Assembly (NCBI GenBank): GCA_963743325.1
Contig: CAVUOZ010000011.1
Span: 340,203-404,202, forward strand
Direction: 5' to 3'
DNA length: 64,000 bases
Origin: DATFVA01 sp963743325
GTDB lineage: Bacteria; Bacteroidota; Ignavibacteria; Ignavibacteriales; Ignavibacteriaceae
Part shown: positions 55,213 to 63,839 of the stretch, piece after piece
Layout of the letters: each line of letters starts with the position of its first letter
How positions within the stretch are numbered: position 1 is the first letter of the stretch
Made by a program: the position numbers and the translations under genes
Notes under the pieces: model-generated
Told to the model about the DNA's origin: nothing
The model's database searches: none
What the model saw: only the letters and a program-made list of their open reading frames with translations

Positions 55213-55268
55213 AATTGTTAATTGATAATTGATAATTGATAATTGTTAATTGATAATTGTTAATTGAT
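55213..55268. repeat. Heptamer array AATTGAT, 8 units
   Basis: Eight head-to-tail units with no slip: AATTGTT, AATTGAT, AATTGAT, AATTGAT, AATTGTT, AATTGAT, AATTGTT, AATTGAT. Only position 6 varies. Confidence 0.9.
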
Positions 55269-55518
55269 AATTTGACCTCTTTTTATTCAACCTCTACGAG
55301 GTTGTGGTATTTATTTGTTGAATATATTTCTACAATAATTTAACCCCTACGGGGTTTGGAAAACGATCAATGACTTCAAATGTCAATCAATGACCATTGA
55401 ATGACTATTGAATGACTATTAATGACTCCTATTACATATGCGTCTTACGCCGGGACCTGCAATCCTTCTATGGACGGTACCTCCGGCTGTCTCTACCAGC
55501 CATCCAGTTCTACTTAAC

Positions 55519-55599
55519 CATCATCCATCAACCATCATCCATCAAACATCATCCATCAACCATCACCCATCAAACATCACCCATCATCCATCAAACATC
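55519..55599. repeat. Heptamer array CATCANN, 11 units
   Basis: Eleven head-to-tail units without a slip: CATCATC, CATCAAC, CATCATC, CATCAAA, CATCATC, CATCAAC, CATCACC, CATCAAA, CATCACC, CATCATC, CATCAAA, then CATC. The first five bases are constant; positions 6-7 vary among TC, AC, AA and CC. Confidence 0.9.
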
Positions 55600-55687
55600 T
55601 TCCCCGGTTTGAATTTGAATTGATTTTACTTAATATTAATCAACTAACCTTTGATTTCTTCTCAAAAAAATCTTGAGGAGCACTACT

Positions 55688-57766
55688 ATGAAAAAATTAT
55701 TTACTTTTCTTTTCATTTCAGCTTTCTTTTTCGTTTCGTTTCCGCAATCAGGCAAAATAATTGTCAATCAGGCTCAGCCCGGAAGTTTTATTAATTTTCC
55801 GGCAGCCTCAAACCAGGGCGTTATTGCTGATGCGATGGGTTATTATTGTTACATAGATCAAAATGGTGATAAACAAATAAAGTCATCACCGGAAAATATA
55901 CTCTCAACAGTCTTCCCGGGTTATCCGATCGGTATTTCCGGCACCTCCTTCGAAGGCGGGATACTCTGCAACATGGATAGTGATGATGATCTTGAGATTG
56001 TGTACAACATCGGCTATACTATCCAGGCCTGGAACTACGATGGTACAGCTGTCCCCGGCTGGCCGAAGAGTGTTCCATATCCGCTGGTCGGTGCTCCGGC
56101 ATACGGAGATATTGACGGCGATGGTCAGGCTGAGATCGTCGTAGCATATGCTTTAGGAAGCAGCGGATTTGTAGGTGCGTTTGAAAAGGACGGTTCCGCA
56201 GTAACCGGTTTTCCGGTAAACAACGGGTACATTATCCGCAGTCCTGTTCTTGCTGATGTTGACGGCGATGGATTTGATGAAATAGTAGTCACTAGAACAA
56301 CATATCCTACGGGACAGCTCTACATCTACAAAGGCGACGGTACAGTACTCAGCGGCTGGCCGCAGACAATGGATGATATTCCCGCTTCAAGTTCCGCAGT
56401 AGGCGACATTACAAATGACGGCACCCCGGAAATAGTGGCCGAAGCATACGGTTCAATTTATGCCTGGAGTGTGAATGGTACAATGCTCCCAGGATTTCCT
56501 TATATGCTGACCGGCAACGATAAGACATCCTACTCATCACCGGTATTGGTGGATGTAGATAATGATAATGTCCGCGAAATTATTTTCGGTACGCACGACA
56601 TCGGAAGCGGCCTCGGGCGTCTGCATATCATTAAAAGTGACGGCACCCCGCTGCCTAATTTTCCAAAAGTAACCAATTACTGGATCTATGGTCCCCCTGC
56701 AGTCGGTTATATTGACGCCGATAATATACTGGATATTTCTGTAGGCGACCAGGTGTTAAGCGGCTCGGCAGTGGATAAATTATATGCATGGAACGCGAAT
56801 GGACAGGCGTTACCCGGTTTCCCGGTCGGCCCTCTCTGGGCAATAAATGACCAGGTTACCATTGCTGATATAGATAATGATACACAGCAGGACTTGGTTA
56901 TTGATGATAATGCATTCGGAGAATATCACGCTTATCACAATGACGGTTCGCCGGTATCAGGCTGGCCGTTAACCACAGATGGTATAACCTTCTTTAATAC
57001 GCCTGCGCTTGCCGATGTTAATGGCGATAATGTCCTCGATATGCTTGGTGCCGGTATTACAGATATTGGTACAAATCCGGTTACTCATGTTTATCTCTGG
57101 AATCTTGAAGCCCCGTATAATCCAACAAAAATTACGGTACCGGTATTCCAGTACAACACAAAACATAATGGATTATTTGTAGATCCTTCAACGATTCCTG
57201 TTGAGCTGGTTTCCTTTACAGCAGAAAGTAACGGTGATGGAGTGAGCCTTAAATGGGAAACTGCAACAGAGCTCAATAACCGGGGATTTGAAATACAAAG
57301 ATGCATAGGAGATAAAGGATTTTATACTGTCGGATTTATAAATGGACACGGAACAACTGCCGGGCACCAGTATTACAGTTATACAGACAAAAATTTAGAT
57401 AACGGAATTTACTCCTACAGGTTAAAACAGGTTGATTTTGACGGTAGTTCTAATTATTCAAATGCCATAGAAGTTGAATTGAAAGCACTTTACTCCTATT
57501 TCCTTGATCAGAACTGGCCTAACCCGTTTAACCCGGCAACAAGTATCGGATTTGGTATCAAAGATAAATCCAATGTGAGGATCACTATTCTAAATGCCAT
57601 AGGAGAAGAAGTAGCAGTTATACTTAATGAAGAACAGGAGCCGGGATTTCACCGGGTAGAGTTTAACACTGCTTCATTAGCAGGCGGACTGCCAAGCGGA
57701 GTTTATTTCTATCGAATTCAGGCAGGCACCTTTACCGCTACCAGGAAAATGATCCTTCTCAAATAA
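55688..57766 (+). CDS. Secreted FG-GAP/VCBS-repeat protein with T9SS sorting domain
   Basis: 692 residues from the ATG at 55688 (GAGGAGC upstream; the ATG at 55673 lacks a good site). Signal peptide (LFTFLFISAFFFVSFPQ). Seven or more calcium-loop FG-GAP-like repeats: GDIDGDGQAEIVV, ADVDGDGFDEIVV, GDITNDGTPEIVA, VDVDNDNVREIIF, GYIDADNILDIS, ADIDNDTQQDLVI, ADVNGDNVLDML, giving a beta-propeller. Then the VELVSFTAESNGDGVSLKW linker and the T9SS sorting domain (NWPNPFNPATSIGFG ... RKMILLK). It is exported to the surface and may bind polysaccharide or protein. A strong terminator follows. Confidence 0.92.
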   Translation: MKKLFTFLFISAFFFVSFPQSGKIIVNQAQPGSFINFPAASNQGVIADAMGYYCYIDQNGDKQIKSSPENILSTVFPGYPIGISGTSFEGGILCNMDSDDDLEIVYNIGYTIQAWNYDGTAVPGWPKSVPYPLVGAPAYGDIDGDGQAEIVVAYALGSSGFVGAFEKDGSAVTGFPVNNGYIIRSPVLADVDGDGFDEIVVTRTTYPTGQLYIYKGDGTVLSGWPQTMDDIPASSSAVGDITNDGTPEIVAEAYGSIYAWSVNGTMLPGFPYMLTGNDKTSYSSPVLVDVDNDNVREIIFGTHDIGSGLGRLHIIKSDGTPLPNFPKVTNYWIYGPPAVGYIDADNILDISVGDQVLSGSAVDKLYAWNANGQALPGFPVGPLWAINDQVTIADIDNDTQQDLVIDDNAFGEYHAYHNDGSPVSGWPLTTDGITFFNTPALADVNGDNVLDMLGAGITDIGTNPVTHVYLWNLEAPYNPTKITVPVFQYNTKHNGLFVDPSTIPVELVSFTAESNGDGVSLKWETATELNNRGFEIQRCIGDKGFYTVGFINGHGTTAGHQYYSYTDKNLDNGIYSYRLKQVDFDGSSNYSNAIEVELKALYSYFLDQNWPNPFNPATSIGFGIKDKSNVRITILNAIGEEVAVILNEEQEPGFHRVEFNTASLAGGLPSGVYFYRIQAGTFTATRKMILLK

Positions 57767-57770
57767 AAAT

Positions 57771-57795
57771 ATGGGGAGGCAGCTCCCCATTTTTA
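57771..57795 (+). terminator. Rho-independent terminator of the FG-GAP gene
   Basis: Perfect 8-bp stem ATGGGGAG (57771-57778) / CTCCCCAT (57783-57790), GCAG tetraloop, then TTTT. It begins 5 bases after the stop. Confidence 0.9.
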
Positions 57796-57806
57796 ATTTC
57801 CACCGA

Positions 57807-58205
57807 GGAACATCATTTATGATGTTCTATTTCCTCAAAGGGGTCACAACGTCACACAAAGGAAATACAACGTTTCACAGAGTGATTTACCCTTAAATAA
57901 AGATGATGTTCTTTTTTGCGCTGTCCCGTTAGGGACAAAATATTTATAGAATAGAATTAACCTAAATAATACAGAGTCCCGTAGGGACGATATAGAACTT
58001 GTAATTAATATTTATTCCCTAAAATGTGCAATGTTCAGTTATTCCGTAGGAACATCAATTATGATGTTTTTTTTTATTGTATGTGAGCGAAATATAATTT
58101 CGCTCTACATCGCAGTTTCATTTTACATTGATAGAATTAATAATGATTAGTCATTTCCTCCAGCATATCTCTCCCTTCTCAAGGGAGGGATCACAGGGTG
58201 AGTTC
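57807..58205. repeat. Long composite repeat, copy 1 of a 571-bp direct duplication
   Basis: Contains the GAACATCATTTATGATGTTC module, a non-hairpin stretch (TCACAACGTCACACAAAGG), GTCCCGTTAGGGAC, GTCCCGTAGGGAC, a second ACATCA.TTATGATGT module, a GAGCGAAAT...ATTTCGCTC hairpin and TCCCTTCTCAAGGGAGGGA. Landmarks recur at +571 (57811 to 58382, 58053 to 58624). Confidence 0.85.
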
Positions 58206-58284
58206 ATTGTGTTGCCAGAAAAACAAATCCCCATCCCAGCAAATTAATTTCCTTCTTTTTAATAATTGATCCCTCAACAGTTCT

Positions 58285-58368
58285 ATTGATTATTGAACAT
58301 TGAACATTGATTATTGAATATTAATCCAGCATAAATGAATTCTCAATTCTCAATTTTCAATATTCAGT
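58285..58368. repeat. Two heptamer arrays, ATTGANN (6 units) and TCTCAAT (4 units)
   Basis: 58285-58326: ATTGATT, ATTGAAC, ATTGAAC, ATTGATT, ATTGAAT, ATTAATC. 58341-58368: TCTCAAT, TCTCAAT, TTTCAAT, ATTCAGT. Both recur at about 59300-59380. Confidence 0.85.
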
Positions 58369-58377
58369 AATTCCGTA

Positions 58378-58776
58378 AAAACATCATTTATGATGTTCTA
58401 TTTCCTCAAAGGGGTCACAACGTCACACAAAGGGAATACAACGTTTCACAGAGTGATTTACCCTTAAATAAAGATGATGTTCTTTTTTGCGCTGTCCCGT
58501 TAGGGACAAAATATTTATAGAATAGAATTAACTTAAATAATACAGAGTCCCGTAGGGACGATATAGAACTTGTAATTAATATTTATTCCCTAAAATGTGC
58601 AATGTTCAGTTATTCCGTAAAAACATCATTTATGATGTTCTTTTATTTATTGTATGTGAGCGAAATATAATTTCGCTCTACATCACAGTTTCATTTTACA
58701 TTGATAGAATTAATAATGATTAGTCATTTCCTCCAGCATATCCCTCCCTTCTCAAGGTAGGGATCATAGGGTGAGT
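58378..58776. repeat. Long composite repeat, copy 2 of the 571-bp duplication
   Basis: Follows copy 1 module by module with few changes and ends at GGGTGAGTTC, like copy 1. A third, partly rearranged copy lies at 59230-59700. Confidence 0.85.
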
Positions 58777-58901
58777 TCTTTACTCAGAATACTGATCAGA
58801 CTTCAATTTATTTACCTTGTTATTCATCTTTATTATGTGTATATAATTTTAACAATAGCAAGTATTCCCGGATCAGATACGTAAGACTAGGAGTGGAAAG
58901 A

Positions 58902-59195
58902 ATGAAGAAACTTAGCCCTTCGAAAATTTCAGTAAAGCAGTTAAGACTGAATAAAGTTGATAAACTCTTTTATAATACAGAGGGAGTCAAGAAAGCCGAT
59001 GTGGGAATGTTTAAGGAAGCTGCTGAATATTTTACAAAAGCAATTGAATTAGCACCTGAAGATTCCCTATCCTATTTCAACAGAGCAACGGTAAAGATCA
59101 ACCTGGGCGACATTCCGGGTGCAAGAATAGATTTTGCTTTGTCAGAAAGTTATCAGTTTATCAGCATCCCCTTTAATGAAGCAGGGTTATATTGA
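58902..59195 (+). CDS. Small TPR protein
   Basis: About 97 residues from the ATG at 58902, 8 bases after AGGAG; a GTG at 58893 is possible. One and a half to two TPR motifs are visible (GMFKEAAEYFTKAIELAPEDSLSYFNRATVKINLGDIPGARIDF in broken form, about 35-80). It has no signal peptide. It stands alone between long repeats on both sides, so it may be a protein-binding adaptor or a remnant of a larger TPR gene. Confidence 0.65.
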   Translation: MKKLSPSKISVKQLRLNKVDKLFYNTEGVKKADVGMFKEAAEYFTKAIELAPEDSLSYFNRATVKINLGDIPGARIDFALSESYQFISIPFNEAGLY

Positions 59196-59229
59196 CATAA
59201 TGCTAAAGAGGTATATGCATTATGTCATC

Positions 59230-59700
59230 TTTATAAATTAATCCCCCGTAGGAACATTATTTATGATGTTCTTTTTAATGATTGATCCCTCAACGCTTGT
59301 ATTGATTATTGAACATTGATTATTGAATATTAATCCTGCATAAATAAATTCTCAATTCTCAATTTTCAATGCTCAGTTCCGTACGAACATTATTTATGAT
59401 GTTCTTTTCCCTCAAAGGGGTCACAACGTTACACGAAGCAAATACAACGTTTCATAGAGTGATTTACTCTTAAATAAAGATGACATCTTTCAAATTCCAA
59501 TCAACGTCTGAAAGATGTCATCTTTAATCCCCGTAGGAACATCATTTATGATGTTCTTTTTATTTATTGTATGTGAGCGAAATATCATTTCGCTCTACAT
59601 CGCAGTTTCATTTTACATTGATAGAATTAATAATGATTAGCCATCTCCTGCTGCATATCCCTCCCTTCTCAAGGGAGGGATTACAGGGTGAGTTCATTGT
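59230..59700. repeat. Third, rearranged copy of the composite repeat
   Basis: Contains GAACATTATTTATGATGTTC variants near 59252 and 59385, the heptamer pair ATTGANN/TCTCAAT, the TCACAACG stretch, an added hairpin AAAGATGACATCTTTCA...TGAAAGATGTCATCTTT (about 59478-59525), a GAGCGAAATATC...TTTCGCTC hairpin and CCCTTCTCAAGGGAGGG. No GTCCC modules, so the middle was lost or replaced. Confidence 0.7.
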
Positions 59701-59783
59701 ACCGACAGAAATACCAATCCCCCTCACTCAGTCTCTTAGTCTCTCCATCTTTCCTTCCCCGCCCTGCTCTTCGCACTCTGCCT

Positions 59784-60691
59784 TTAAATCATCCCATCCA
59801 GCCAGTGGATAATATTAAGCAGGAGCTGATAATTATATTTTGCATAGGGGGAATTCATACCCATTTTTGTTTTTTCCTGTCCTGCTAACTGTGCAGAGAA
59901 CATCGCCGCTTCTCCCCACACAGCGACCCTTCCTTTTCCGTATTTCCTGACAGCCCCCTGGCACCAGCCCGATACTGATAATTTTGGAGTATCTTTTTAA
60001 AATTCCACGCCGTGTCAGGCATCAGTGAAATAAAATTATCATTTAATATGAGTACAGACACTGCATCTTCCGGTATATTAAAGGCTTCTCCTGTAAAAGA
60101 ATATATTGAATCGACTTTTTCCGAATTGTTTCTTCCATTGGTAATTATATTATCTTTAAGTGTTCCTGCTGTACGGGTAAATAAATCAGGACTCCCGCCG
60201 GAAACTGTATCGAGGGCGAACCCGTTGTTCAGCTTAAAGCCGAATCTGCCTGCAAGTTCACCCGCAGCTCCCGCGAACGGCATATGATCAGCTATCAGGA
60301 ATAAGGAGCCTCCTTTATTAACCCACTCAGCAATCCTGTCGATTTCATTCTGTGTGAAAGCAGAGAGAACAGGTAATACCCATTCTTCGGTGTTCTTAAT
60401 ATTCAAAGCATTCGAAATGACCAGGATGCCGGCATCTTCAAGGGTGTTTTCAACTATTGTATCCCGCAGCGGTTTTACAACATACCCGTCTTTTATTAGC
60501 AGATCTGCAAACGGTTTGTACCTTCCGTCCATAGTATGAAAATTATTATGCGCTTCGTCTATATAAATTTGTGAACCTTCACCGGTTGAATAAACAGGTG
60601 AAGGAACCGGAGGATTAAAGTCAGGGTCGCCTACCTGCTGCGCAAAACTTACTCCTGTTAATAATAAAAGAATTAAAAATAATTTATGCAT
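59784..60691 (-). CDS. Secreted DUF4350-like protein (frameshift near 59998)
   Basis: About 302 residues once reconstructed, from the ATG at 60691 with GGGAGGA upstream. Signal peptide (KLFLILLLLTGVSFAQ). The body has IYIDEAHNNFHTMDGRYKP, LVISNALNI, EWVNKGGSLFLIADHMPFAG and a class-I-amidotransferase-like Rossmann layout as in DUF4350. One A is missing in an A-run near 59998; the other frame gives TPKLSVSGWCQGAVRKYGKG and RVAVWGEAAMFSAQLAGQ to the end IIHWLDGMI. The role is unknown; the GATase-like fold suggests binding rather than catalysis. Confidence 0.75.
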
Positions 60692-60729
60692 AATTCCTCC
60701 CTTCAATTTTTTTTAGAAATATTGCCTAT

Positions 60730-60792
60730 CCGCCTATTGCCAACTGCCTACTGCTTACTGCCTACTACTTACTACATACTACCTACTACTTA
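60730..60792. repeat. CTGCCTA heptamer array ending on a stop codon
   Basis: Nine units in register: CCGCCTA, TTGCCAA, CTGCCTA, CTGCTTA, CTGCCTA, CTACTTA, CTACATA, CTACCTA, CTACTTA. The last unit supplies the TAA stop of the aldo/keto reductase (60790-60792). Confidence 0.85.
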
Positions 60793-61776
60793 CGGATACC
60801 CTATCCCCACAACTTCGTGCGGCACATACTGCTCTTCCAGCTTTCTAATTTCTTCATCGGTGAGTTTTATTGATACCGCGGCCACTGCGTTTTCCAGGTG
60901 CTGAAGCTTCGTGGTACCGACAATCGGAGCGGTAATAACGGGCTTCGACAACAGCCATGCCATTGATACCTGTGCCTGGGAAATTCCCCTCTGCTTCGAA
61001 ATTTCTGTAACAACATCGATAACTTTTTTGTCGGCTTCTTCAGTCCTTTCATAGAGGGTTTTGGCGAATGGATCTGATTTTGCGCGCTCGGTATCTGATT
61101 GTTTCTGCCATGGCCTTGCAAGATGTCCCCGGGCAAGAGGACTCCACGGCAAAACGCCTATCCGCTCTTCCTTGCATAACGGAAGCATCTCACGTTCTTC
61201 CTCGCGGTATAAAAGATTGTAATAATTCTGCATCGAGACGAATCTTGTCCATCCATGCAGATCGGCCAAGCAGAGTGATTTGGCAAACTGCCATGCAAAC
61301 ATTGAAGATGCGCCAATATATCTTACCTTTCCGGATTTCACAACATCGTGCAATGCCTCCAGTGTTTCTTCAATCGGGGTGCTGTAATCCCACCTGTGTA
61401 TCTGGTAGAGATCTACATAATCTGTTTTAAGCCGTTTAAGACTGTTATCAATCTCTGTAAATATTTGTTTGCGTGATAATCCCCTGCTGTTGACATCTTT
61501 TCTCATCGGAAAAAATACTTTAGTTGCAATTACCACTTCCTCACGTTTTGCGTATTCGGCCAGTGCCCTTCCCGTTATTTCTTCACTCAATCCCTCAGCA
61601 TACATATTGGCAGTATCAAAAAAATTTATGCCTTCCTCAACAGCTTTTTTAAGAATAGGACGGCTTTGTTCCTCTGTAAGCATCCATTTCCTCGACTGCG
61701 GGCTCCCGAAACTCATACACCCCAGGCATATCCTTGATACTTTAAGTCCTGTTTTCCCAAGATTTGTGTATTCCAT
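60790..61776 (-). CDS. Aldo/keto reductase (YajO-like)
   Basis: 328 residues from the ATG at 61776, the family's usual start (MEYTNLGKTGLKVSRICLG); the longer frame upstream is repeat sequence. The catalytic tetrad is present: NFFDTANMY (Asp, Tyr), IATKVFF (Lys), DLYQIHRWD (His). NADPH-binding residues lie near LPWSPLARGHLARP and the C-terminal GTTKLQHLENAV. It reduces a carbonyl substrate with NADPH; the natural substrate is unknown. Stop codon provided by a heptamer array. Confidence 0.9.
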   Translation of the reverse strand: MEYTNLGKTGLKVSRICLGCMSFGSPQSRKWMLTEEQSRPILKKAVEEGINFFDTANMYAEGLSEEITGRALAEYAKREEVVIATKVFFPMRKDVNSRGLSRKQIFTEIDNSLKRLKTDYVDLYQIHRWDYSTPIEETLEALHDVVKSGKVRYIGASSMFAWQFAKSLCLADLHGWTRFVSMQNYYNLLYREEEREMLPLCKEERIGVLPWSPLARGHLARPWQKQSDTERAKSDPFAKTLYERTEEADKKVIDVVTEISKQRGISQAQVSMAWLLSKPVITAPIVGTTKLQHLENAVAAVSIKLTDEEIRKLEEQYVPHEVVGIGYP

Positions 61777-61899
61777 ATTACTAACTTCTTTCCCGTATTT
61801 TTCATTAGAATTTAATACTGCAAAATAAATAATAATTGTTTGTGGTGTGTTGTCCGTGATTCGTCGTTTGCTGTTTGTCTTTTGGAGTTTGTGATCCAT

Positions 61900-62190
61900 T
61901 CTTTTTTAACCACAGAAAGCACAGATTAGACACAGATTAACACAGATACATATTATAAGAATTTCCGGATTTTCGGATTAGCGAATCAACGAATTGTTCA
62001 TGCATCCATGCAACCATGCATCCATCCAATCTTGCTCCATTCAATCATTCATCCTCCAAGTCCTTGCATCCATTCAACTCATTCATCCATTCAATCATTC
62101 ATCCATTCAATCATTCATCCATTCAATCATTCAATCATGCCTCCATTCAATCATTCATCCATTCACTCACTCCCCTATTTCCCAATTCTC
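61900..62190. repeat. 8-mer array CATTCANN and other word repeats
   Basis: 61905-61950 reads as CACAGATTA-type words; 61965-61995 as GGATTTTC, GGATTAGC, GAATCAAC, GAATTG; 62000-62180 as octamers CATTCAAT, CATTCATC repeated, giving a 16-base higher-order period. No gene. Frames rich in HSFNHS or FIHS here are artefacts. Confidence 0.8.
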
Positions 62191-62305
62191 AATTCCTGAG
62201 TATCTTTGAATATTTAATTTTAACTAACATCCGGGAAGAATTATTTCAACAAGTATATTTTACAGAGAAGAAGGAGCACTTAACCGGCCTCTGATCCTGT
62301 TTGCT

Positions 62306-63800
62306 ATGATGCTTGCAAATTTTATGGCCGCTGTTGAAGCTACTATTGTAGCGACAGCCATCCCGACAATAGTAAGCACTTTAGGAGGATTCTCTCTTTT
62401 CACATGGGTATTCTCCGCATTTCTCCTTACACAGGGAGTTACAATTCCTCTCTACGGTAAACTATCGGATCTATACGGCAGGAAAAACGTTTTTGTATTC
62501 GGTGTTTCTTTATTCATCCTGGGTTCTGCATTGTGCGGATTTGCAGGGAGTATGCACGTATTAATTCTTTTCAGAGCCATACAGGGAATCGGTGCAGGTG
62601 CGGTTCTGCCTATAAGCCAGACAATTATCGGCGATATTTATAATCTTGAAGAACGTGCAAAGGTTCAGGGATACCTCAGCAGCGTCTGGGGATTCGCCGC
62701 TATTATTGGTCCTGCTATCGGCGGCATTATTGTCCAGAATATCAGCTGGGCATGGGTCTTTTTTATAAATATACCCATTGGAGTTATATGCATATTAATT
62801 GTCAATTTGTACTTTTACGAAAGAAAGGGCGAGTTGAGTGAATACCCGGATATTAAAACGGGTTCTGTGCAAATTAAAGAATCTGTCATCAACCCTGAAA
62901 AGATAAAGATCGATTATGCAGGTTCAGTTCTCTTTATAACGGCAATTTCCTGTCTGCTTATTCCCCTGTTTGAAGCAGGCAATGCCTGGGAAACAAATGA
63001 TATAAGATTTTGGGGAATGCTTCTTCTCTCTGCAGTCACTTTTGTAATTTTCTGGGATTGTGGAGCGCCGTGCCGAAAATCCCGTTATTCCTTTCAAGCT
63101 GATAAAATCCCCTGTAATATTATTTCCCGATATAACTTCAATGATAGTGGGAATTGCAACCATAGCGATCAGTTCAATAATACCAATGTTTGCCCAGGGA
63201 GTTTTCGGAACATCCGCAATACTGGCGGGATTTCTCCTGGCTTCAATGTCCATTGGCTGGCCACTGGCTTCAAGTCAATCAGGAAAACTAATTCTGAAAG
63301 CGGGATTCAGGTTTACGGCTGTTCTCGGCATAATTGTACTCTTAACAGGTTCATTATTAATGCTGATGATTGACAGGAATTCTTCTCTTATTGAAATTGT
63401 ACTTTTTATATTTGTAATTGGTCTGGGATTAGGATTGACATCGACAGCTTCTATTGTTGCTGTGCAGCATGCTGTACCATGGTCGAAGCGGGGTGTAGCG
63501 ACCAGCTCAAATTCTTTTATGAGGATGCTCGGCAGTACATTCGGTGCTACGCTGTTCGGTCTGCTTCTCAATTATCATCTCAGGGCGAATCTTCCGGAAT
63601 CACAAAAAAATATAGATATCATTAAAATATTGATTGATCCGATGCAGAGATCGAAATATTCGCCTCAATTCATATTACACTTAAAATCCATTTTAGACGG
63701 TGCCGTACACAACGTATATTTTTATTTAGCTTTAATTGTATTACTGGGTTCTATAGCAGCCGCCCTCATTCCAAAAGAGATTAAAGAGAAAAGTATTTAG
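62306..63800 (+). CDS. MFS drug-efflux-type transporter, DHA2 family (frameshift near 63056)
   Basis: About 498 residues once reconstructed. It has the DHA2/14-helix plan: TM1 FMAAVEATIVATAIPTIV, motif A GKLSDLYGRKNVF, motif C GFAAIIGPAIGGI, and a later half with ASMSIGWPLAS and SKRGVATSSNSFMRMLGSTFGATLF. One extra G in TTCTGGGATTG near 63056 breaks the frame; the other frame gives VERRAENPVIPFKLIKSP. The frame stays open upstream to 62228 (NRPLILFAMM) without a normal start codon and with AAGAAGGAG at 62268-62276, so the true start is uncertain. Probably a proton-driven exporter. Confidence 0.82.
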
Positions 63801-63839
63801 GGATATTCAGTCGCTTCCAGTTTTTTCCGCATTCCCCAT

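Larger units (their letters stand above)
54745..55687. other. Intergenic repeat cluster
   Basis: No gene is supported. It holds an 11-mer patch (54833-54865), a GAGCGA...ACTCTAC hairpin-like module (about 55030-55142), paired hairpins AACCTCTACGAGGTT and AACCCCTACGGGGTT with a ~45-base AT-rich spacer (55288-55358), another 11-mer array (55381-55430) and two perfect heptamer arrays listed separately. Frames here such as those rich in HHPS or INYQ are repeat artefacts. Confidence 0.7.

Noticed and set aside
55519..55599. CRISPR array
   Set aside because: The units are 7 bases with no spacers. The 233-base and 571-base repeats are also not CRISPR-like, and no cas gene was seen.
55412..62209. 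Plus-strand frames rich in LLPTAY, HHPS and HSFNHS
   Set aside because: They are read-through of 7- and 8-base arrays, lack ribosome sites, and have no family resemblance.
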